From assembly GCA_030616775.1 (NCBI GenBank), contig JAUWWQ010000020.1, positions 1-64,000 of the forward strand: a stretch of 64,000 nucleotides of DNA, read 5' to 3'. Of the stretch, positions 59,644 to 64,000 are shown piece after piece (positions within the stretch are counted from its first letter, which is position 1; every line of letters begins with the position of its first letter). The notes beneath the pieces are model-generated. The model was given only the letters and a program-made list of their open reading frames with translations. It had not been told where the DNA came from and made no database searches. The stretch comes from Planctomycetota bacterium. Its GTDB lineage: Bacteria; Planctomycetota; Phycisphaerae; UBA1845. The position numbers were made by a program, and so were the translations under genes.

Positions 59644-62154
59644 ATGAGAAGAGCATTTTCATTCGGTGATAGAACGATCGAGCCGGCTGTCAGGCGAGTC
59701 AATGAGGTTCGCTGTGTGGCTATCATTGGGGCGGGCACAATGGGGCAGGGCATCGCCATCGATCTGCTGCAGAAGACCGATTACGACATCATTCTTTTGG
59801 ACGTGCAGGCTGAAGCTCTGAAGCGAGCCGAGGCCAAGCTGACTTCCCTCTGGCAACAACAGGTCAAGCGCACGCAGATCCGTGATGAAGATGCCAAGGC
59901 CCTAAAGGCCCGCGTAAAGTATACCCAGAAGTACGATGATCTTACCGGCGCCGATATCATCTGGGAGGTGGCCACGGAACGTAGTGAGATAAAGGCCAAG
60001 ATCTTTGAAAACATCGAGAAGACTGCCGACCCGGAGCATCTGGCCGCGGTCTTCTCCAACACCTCCTCACACACGACCGGGGAACTCGCCGTACTGTTTC
60101 GATCGGAGGCATTCCGTGAGAAGTTTCTCACGGTGCACGGTTACTTCCCGTTCGAAGCCAATCGTCTCATCGATGTGATGAAAGGCAAATATGCGTCGAG
60201 TGAGACCTTCGCATTGGGGGTGGTTTTCGCCGATCAGATCCTCGAAAAGACGGTCATTGCCCTGCCCGTCGACCATCACGGCTACATTACCGACCCCATC
60301 TTCCAGGCCATGGCAGCGATCATCTCCTGGGATATTGAGACCGGTCAAGATATTGTGCAGTTTGGGGGATTGTGGGAATTATTCACTGCCAATCCCTTCT
60401 CAGTGCTGGATCAGACCGGGCACATGCCCTATACCGAGTCGTCGCGGCACTTGGGGGAGGCGCTTCCGGCCGACGACCGCCTGCGCAGCCTGTATAAGCG
60501 CGACGGCAAGTATTACCCTGACTGGATCGCCAAACTGGAGAAAGAGGGATCCACCGGTGTCAACTCTCCGTCAGGCAGGGGGTTTTATACCTGGAGCGAG
60601 GGTGGCCGTCCCAAGCCTCAGGCCGTAATCGATCCCGCCAGTGGAGAGTATGTGTCGATCGGGGAAATCTCCCGCAAGGATTTCTGGTCCTGCTATGAAG
60701 CTACCGAGCGCGATCGGCGGGCCGGAAAGATCAAGAGCGTTGAATCATTAGTCCACGTCGCCTGTGCGGACGACGCCGGCGGCCGGGCCTTCCGGCGGTA
60801 TGCCCTTCCGATCTGTCTTTACGCCCTCGACATGATACAGGATCGGGTCGCCACCCCGGGGCAGATCAACATGTGCACGCGGGCGGGGTTACGCTACAAG
60901 GCCGGGCTGATTGAGCTCATTGATGCTTTGATCGCACACTTGACCATCGACGGGGTGATTGAATTGATTCGTCGAGCTCGGGATGAAAACGCCGACGATC
61001 CCTATATGCTCGAGATGCTCGACGTAGACGGCAAGGCTGGACCGCGAAAGGGTCGGCCGTGTCTCCTGCATGAGATGAAAAAGCGGAACTTCAGTCGCCT
61101 TTTGGGATATGGCAAGTATTATCACAATCCAGTCGCCGAACTGGACCTGAATTCGGGCAAATACAAAGGCTGCTATCTCGACTTGAAGTTCTATGAACCC
61201 TCCTCACGCGACCGCGTGGTAAGCATCGTGTTTGACAGTCCACTTCGTGGCAACGTGTGGAATCGGGCTGCCATTGATCAGCTCGCTCATGCTTACAACC
61301 GGATTCTGCAGCTTCACCGTGAGGGGCGCTGTGGGGGCGTGCTGTTTAGTGCGGCTGGTGCAGGCATGCGGATGCTGGGTGCAGATGCCCGCGAGTTCAA
61401 CCGCGGCTGGTTCGAGCGCGAAAAGGGGTATGTTCCTCTTAATGAGGCGGAGGCGGCGGGCTTTACACGCAACGGCATGGAGCTGTTCCGCATGATTCAA
61501 CAAAGCCCCGTGGCCACAGTCGGGGTCTTCGGTGAGAAATGGGGTGGCGGTGCCGAGTTCTCCTACTTCCTCGACCTTCGCTACGACGTGCGAGCGGAGG
61601 GTTTCGTCTTCGACTCGCTCGAACGCAAGACCAACTGGCAGCAGAAGAACACCTATAATCAACCCGAGCTTGACTACGCTATTCTCGGCGGCTTCGGGGC
61701 GGCCGGAGAACTGAAAAGACTCGGCATGGGTGATTCGATCATATTCGAGGTCTTTGACCAGGGAATGACTGCCGACCGCGCCTACCAAGTGGGATTGAGC
61801 AATGCTGTATTCGAGGACGAGCTGGAGGCCCTTCGCCGGGGCTACGAACGGGCTCGTCTTATGGCCAAAGACGCTCCGTACTCCAGAGCGCTATTCAAGA
61901 AGCAGCTTTCTCGTGGAACTGACGATGAGGCCCTGGCCAAGGAAACCGGCGAAGTCTTCAATCCCAAGAAGAATCCCTTCGTCAGCACGGGTCTGCTCGG
62001 TCTTCTGGACCGAGGGGCCCGGGCTCCGAAGATGAATTACACATGCACAGGCACCGAACTTCCGGGATGGAGCTATCCAACGGAAGACGGCATGTTGGAT
62101 GTGGATGCAGCCGAGGAACCGGGCCCTGAGCGGACGGCTCACGGAGGCCATTGA
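59644..62154 (+). CDS. 3-hydroxyacyl-CoA dehydrogenase / enoyl-CoA hydratase fusion
   Basis: 836 residues. The NAD domain starts at VAIIGAGTMGQGIAIDLL (GxGxxG at 29-34), with SNTSSHTTGELA, VHGYFPFEANRLIDVMKGK and VDHHGYITDP of the dehydrogenase. The C-terminal domain begins with GRGFYTWSEGG. From about residue 510 a crotonase-like domain follows (VVSIVFDSPLRGNVWNRAAI, GVFGEKWGGGAEFSYFLDLR). It should act on 3-hydroxypimeloyl-CoA and shorter acyl-CoAs in beta-oxidation. The order dehydrogenase-then-hydratase is the reverse of FadB. Product and substrate are inferred from context. Confidence 0.88.
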   Translation: MRRAFSFGDRTIEPAVRRVNEVRCVAIIGAGTMGQGIAIDLLQKTDYDIILLDVQAEALKRAEAKLTSLWQQQVKRTQIRDEDAKALKARVKYTQKYDDLTGADIIWEVATERSEIKAKIFENIEKTADPEHLAAVFSNTSSHTTGELAVLFRSEAFREKFLTVHGYFPFEANRLIDVMKGKYASSETFALGVVFADQILEKTVIALPVDHHGYITDPIFQAMAAIISWDIETGQDIVQFGGLWELFTANPFSVLDQTGHMPYTESSRHLGEALPADDRLRSLYKRDGKYYPDWIAKLEKEGSTGVNSPSGRGFYTWSEGGRPKPQAVIDPASGEYVSIGEISRKDFWSCYEATERDRRAGKIKSVESLVHVACADDAGGRAFRRYALPICLYALDMIQDRVATPGQINMCTRAGLRYKAGLIELIDALIAHLTIDGVIELIRRARDENADDPYMLEMLDVDGKAGPRKGRPCLLHEMKKRNFSRLLGYGKYYHNPVAELDLNSGKYKGCYLDLKFYEPSSRDRVVSIVFDSPLRGNVWNRAAIDQLAHAYNRILQLHREGRCGGVLFSAAGAGMRMLGADAREFNRGWFEREKGYVPLNEAEAAGFTRNGMELFRMIQQSPVATVGVFGEKWGGGAEFSYFLDLRYDVRAEGFVFDSLERKTNWQQKNTYNQPELDYAILGGFGAAGELKRLGMGDSIIFEVFDQGMTADRAYQVGLSNAVFEDELEALRRGYERARLMAKDAPYSRALFKKQLSRGTDDEALAKETGEVFNPKKNPFVSTGLLGLLDRGARAPKMNYTCTGTELPGWSYPTEDGMLDVDAAEEPGPERTAHGGH

Positions 62155-62278
62155 GTTGACTTCCAGCCGACGCTCATCGTACACCTGCCATGGCTGTGGG
62201 TTTTATGGCAATCAACTGTCGGGTGAGGGTCCAAGCCCGTGTCCGACATCGGACTCAAAAGGTATGGGAGACGCGACT

Positions 62279-63433
62279 ATGGCAAGCCAGGCCGTGCTTG
62301 ACCAAGAAACATTTGAAACCTTCCGCAACTGGCGGTTGAACCGCGCCCAATATGCCAAGGAGTGGAAGCAGCGAACCGGGGGCAGGGTCATGGGGTACTT
62401 TTGTACCTACGCCCCTGAAGAACTCATGTATGCAGCCGGTATCCTACCTGTCCGCATTCTAGGTAGTCACGAGGTTCAGGACGTGACCGAGCCCCACATC
62501 TTTGCGATGTTCTGTCCGTTCTGCCGAGACTGCCTGGCTCAGGGACTTAAGGGGCGCTTTGATTACCTGGATGGCATCATGATCGCTCAATCCTGCCTGC
62601 ATATCCGGCAGACGTTCACCAGTTGGCAAAAACACATCCCGATCGACTACAGCTATTACCTGCCAATGCCTCATCACGTTCAGAGCCGGCGTGCCACTCC
62701 GTTCCTGACCAAGGAGCTGGAGGTGTTCAAGGACTCGCTCGAGAAGTGGCTCGGAAAGACAATCGACGAGCGGGCTATTGACGACGCCATCGAGGTGTAC
62801 AACCGGAACCGCCGGTTGTTGTGGAGAGTTTATGAGCTGCGCAAGGGCGACCGTCCTCCGCTGACCGGCGAAGAGGCGATGGAAGTAGTGCTTTCATCAC
62901 AGATGGTGGATAAGCAGGATCACAATGCCGCGCTTGAAGGTCTGTTGGCTCAGCTGTCGAAGCGCGAGCCGGCGCGCCCTACTGGAACCCGCCTGATGAT
63001 CTTGGGCAGTGAAAATGACGATATGGAGTTTATCCGGATGGTCGAATCTTTCGATGCCACCTTCGTCATTGACGATCACTGCACGGGCACACGTTATTTC
63101 TGGAACGATGTGGAACTCGATGGAAACCGACTGCATAACATAGCCGATCGGTACGTCAAACGCGTTCCCTGTCCAACAAAGGACTGGCCGGAGCGCACCC
63201 GGGTGCGGCACGTGCTCGAGTTGGCCGAGGCATACGGGGTACAGGGTGCGATCGTCATTCAGCAGAAGTTCTGCGATCCCCATGAACTCGATATCCCGGC
63301 TTTGACCAGGGCCCTGAACAATGCAGGAATCAAGACCTTGTTTCTGGAGTTCGACGTGACCGTGCCCATCGGCCAGTTCAAGGTCCGGGTTGAGGCCTTC
63401 CTCGAGATGCTTCAAGAGGATGATCTTTTCTGA
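62279..63433 (+). CDS. bcrC: Benzoyl-CoA reductase subunit C
   Basis: 384 residues, the size of BcrC/BadD. GRVMGYFCTYAPEELMYAAG, FCPFCRDCLAQGL and IMIAQSCLHIRQTF contain the cluster cysteines, and the second half has ENDDMEFIRMVESF, DDHCTGTRYFW and IQQKFCDPHELDI. With subunit B it holds the active site that reduces benzoyl-CoA to the 1,5-diene, driven by an ATP-using electron activator. GGGAG stands before the ATG at 62279. In frame upstream lies a zinc-ribbon-like stretch (YTCHGCGFYGN, PSPCPT) from a possible TTG at 62156, so a longer form is possible. Confidence 0.92.
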   Translation: MASQAVLDQETFETFRNWRLNRAQYAKEWKQRTGGRVMGYFCTYAPEELMYAAGILPVRILGSHEVQDVTEPHIFAMFCPFCRDCLAQGLKGRFDYLDGIMIAQSCLHIRQTFTSWQKHIPIDYSYYLPMPHHVQSRRATPFLTKELEVFKDSLEKWLGKTIDERAIDDAIEVYNRNRRLLWRVYELRKGDRPPLTGEEAMEVVLSSQMVDKQDHNAALEGLLAQLSKREPARPTGTRLMILGSENDDMEFIRMVESFDATFVIDDHCTGTRYFWNDVELDGNRLHNIADRYVKRVPCPTKDWPERTRVRHVLELAEAYGVQGAIVIQQKFCDPHELDIPALTRALNNAGIKTLFLEFDVTVPIGQFKVRVEAFLEMLQEDDLF

Positions 63434-63458
63434 GCCCCACTACGGGAAGGAAACTGTA

Positions 63459-64000
63459 ATGGCAGATAAAGCGAAATACAAAACCGCTCCTCTCAAGTGC
63501 TGGAAGAAAGCCAAAGAGCTGCGACTGAAATACTACGAAGACTACGCCAAGGCCCACGAACGAGGCGGTCTGAGGTGGGCCGGCGGGGCCTGGAGCTTCA
63601 GTGCCATCCCATCCGGACTTGGAGAGGATGTATGGAGTCTGACCAGCGAGCCTTACGCTGCCAGTATTGCCTTCGACAAGGACTTCTCTCTGAGATGTCT
63701 CGAGGCCGCAGAGAAAGCGAGCTACGCGCGCGATCTGTGCGCCTATATGCGGAACTATTGGGGATCAATTATTCTCAACGAGTACGCCTTCGGCGGGCCG
63801 TTCCCCAAACCCGATTTTATCTGGCAGGATCACATCTGTTGCAGCCACGCCAAATGGTATCAGGTGGTGAGTGACCTGGAGGGTGGTATACCGCACTTCT
63901 GTATGGATGTATCCGTGGGCCCGTACAATGAGATGGCCCCGCACAAGATCGACTATCTCGTCGGTCAGATGCACGACGGCATCGAGTGGCTGGAAGAGAC
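63459..64000 (+). CDS. bcrB: Benzoyl-CoA reductase subunit B, partial (runs off the end)
   Basis: Open from the ATG at 63459 to the end of the window, 180 codons. GGAAGGAAAC lies before the ATG, 25 bases after bcrC. The start reads KYKTAPLKCWKKAKELRLKY, then GGLRWAGGAWSFSAIPSGLG and HICCSHAKWYQVVSDLEGGI, which fits BcrB (about 435 residues). The activating subunits bcrA and bcrD are expected to follow beyond the window. Confidence 0.9.
   Translation, partial: MADKAKYKTAPLKCWKKAKELRLKYYEDYAKAHERGGLRWAGGAWSFSAIPSGLGEDVWSLTSEPYAASIAFDKDFSLRCLEAAEKASYARDLCAYMRNYWGSIILNEYAFGGPFPKPDFIWQDHICCSHAKWYQVVSDLEGGIPHFCMDVSVGPYNEMAPHKIDYLVGQMHDGIEWLEE

Overview
The window is about 64 kb of GC-rich bacterial chromosome, dense with genes and scattered with decayed fragments and palindromic repeats. 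I see no rRNA, tRNA or CRISPR array. Several traits suggest a Planctomycetota-like organism (inference only): a Ni superoxide dismutase with an exported precursor, the style of the phage-type integrase, a DUF6868 membrane protein, palindromic intergenic repeats and many multidomain fusions. Benzoyl-CoA reductase and 2-hydroxyacyl-CoA dehydratase-type enzymes point to an anaerobic or facultative lifestyle.

Layout. 1-0.7 kb holds remnants of a sufR-sufB pair. 0.9-7.3 kb carries an azoreductase, an intact SufR-like regulator, Ni-SOD, aconitase, a dihydroorotate-dehydrogenase-like protein and a sigma factor remnant. 7.4-14.3 kb (minus strand) is a 2-oxoacid/pyruvate dehydrogenase operon: E1alpha, E1beta, E2, E3, a lipoate ligase-like protein and a quinone-oxidoreductase-like MDR, with a near-consensus promoter about 240 bases upstream. 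14.7-19.1 kb has a DUF255 thioredoxin-fold protein and PEP-protein phosphotransferase. 19.1-20.4 kb is a gene graveyard. 20.9-22.5 kb encodes a five-repeat YHS-like exported protein and a P460-like lipoprotein.

22.6-32.9 kb is an arsenosugar-type cluster on the plus strand: ArsM-like methyltransferase, TlpA-like thioredoxin, PiT transporter, ArsS radical SAM enzyme, an FNR/serine-protease chimera, a TVP38-DUF547 fusion, a mercuric-reductase-like flavoprotein, an NrtS-like gene broken by a 108-bp MITE-like insertion, a fused pair of TIGR04282/TIGR04283-type glycosyltransferase domains, and a frameshifted formylglycine-generating-enzyme-like gene. 33.6-39.6 kb holds an integrase, a CBS protein, an XRE regulator, BipA/TypA, palindromic repeats, an IS1380-like scrap and DUF6868.

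40.2-48.6 kb (minus strand) is one apparent operon: molybdenum-hydroxylase FAD subunit, a fused [2Fe-2S]/molybdopterin subunit, XdhC, a single HgdB/BcrB-like dehydratase/reductase subunit, and its BadF-type ATPase activator. An MNT-HEPN toxin-antitoxin pair sits inside it, between the intact 3' end of the molybdenum subunit gene and a second broken copy of that 3' end.

48.7-64 kb starts with a TetR regulator divergent from a long plus-strand cluster for the benzoyl-CoA pathway: 6-oxocyclohexenecarbonyl-CoA hydrolase (oah), SDR, thiolase, dienoyl-CoA hydratase (dch), alcohol dehydrogenase (had), a three-part DUF2889/acyl-CoA synthetase, a second thiolase, a 3-hydroxyacyl-CoA dehydrogenase/enoyl-CoA hydratase fusion, and benzoyl-CoA reductase subunits C and B (the latter running off the end). 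Together these would reduce an aromatic CoA thioester, hydrate, oxidise and open the ring, and carry out beta-oxidation. The neighbouring molybdenum-hydroxylase operon could remove ring substituents such as a hydroxyl group before ring reduction.
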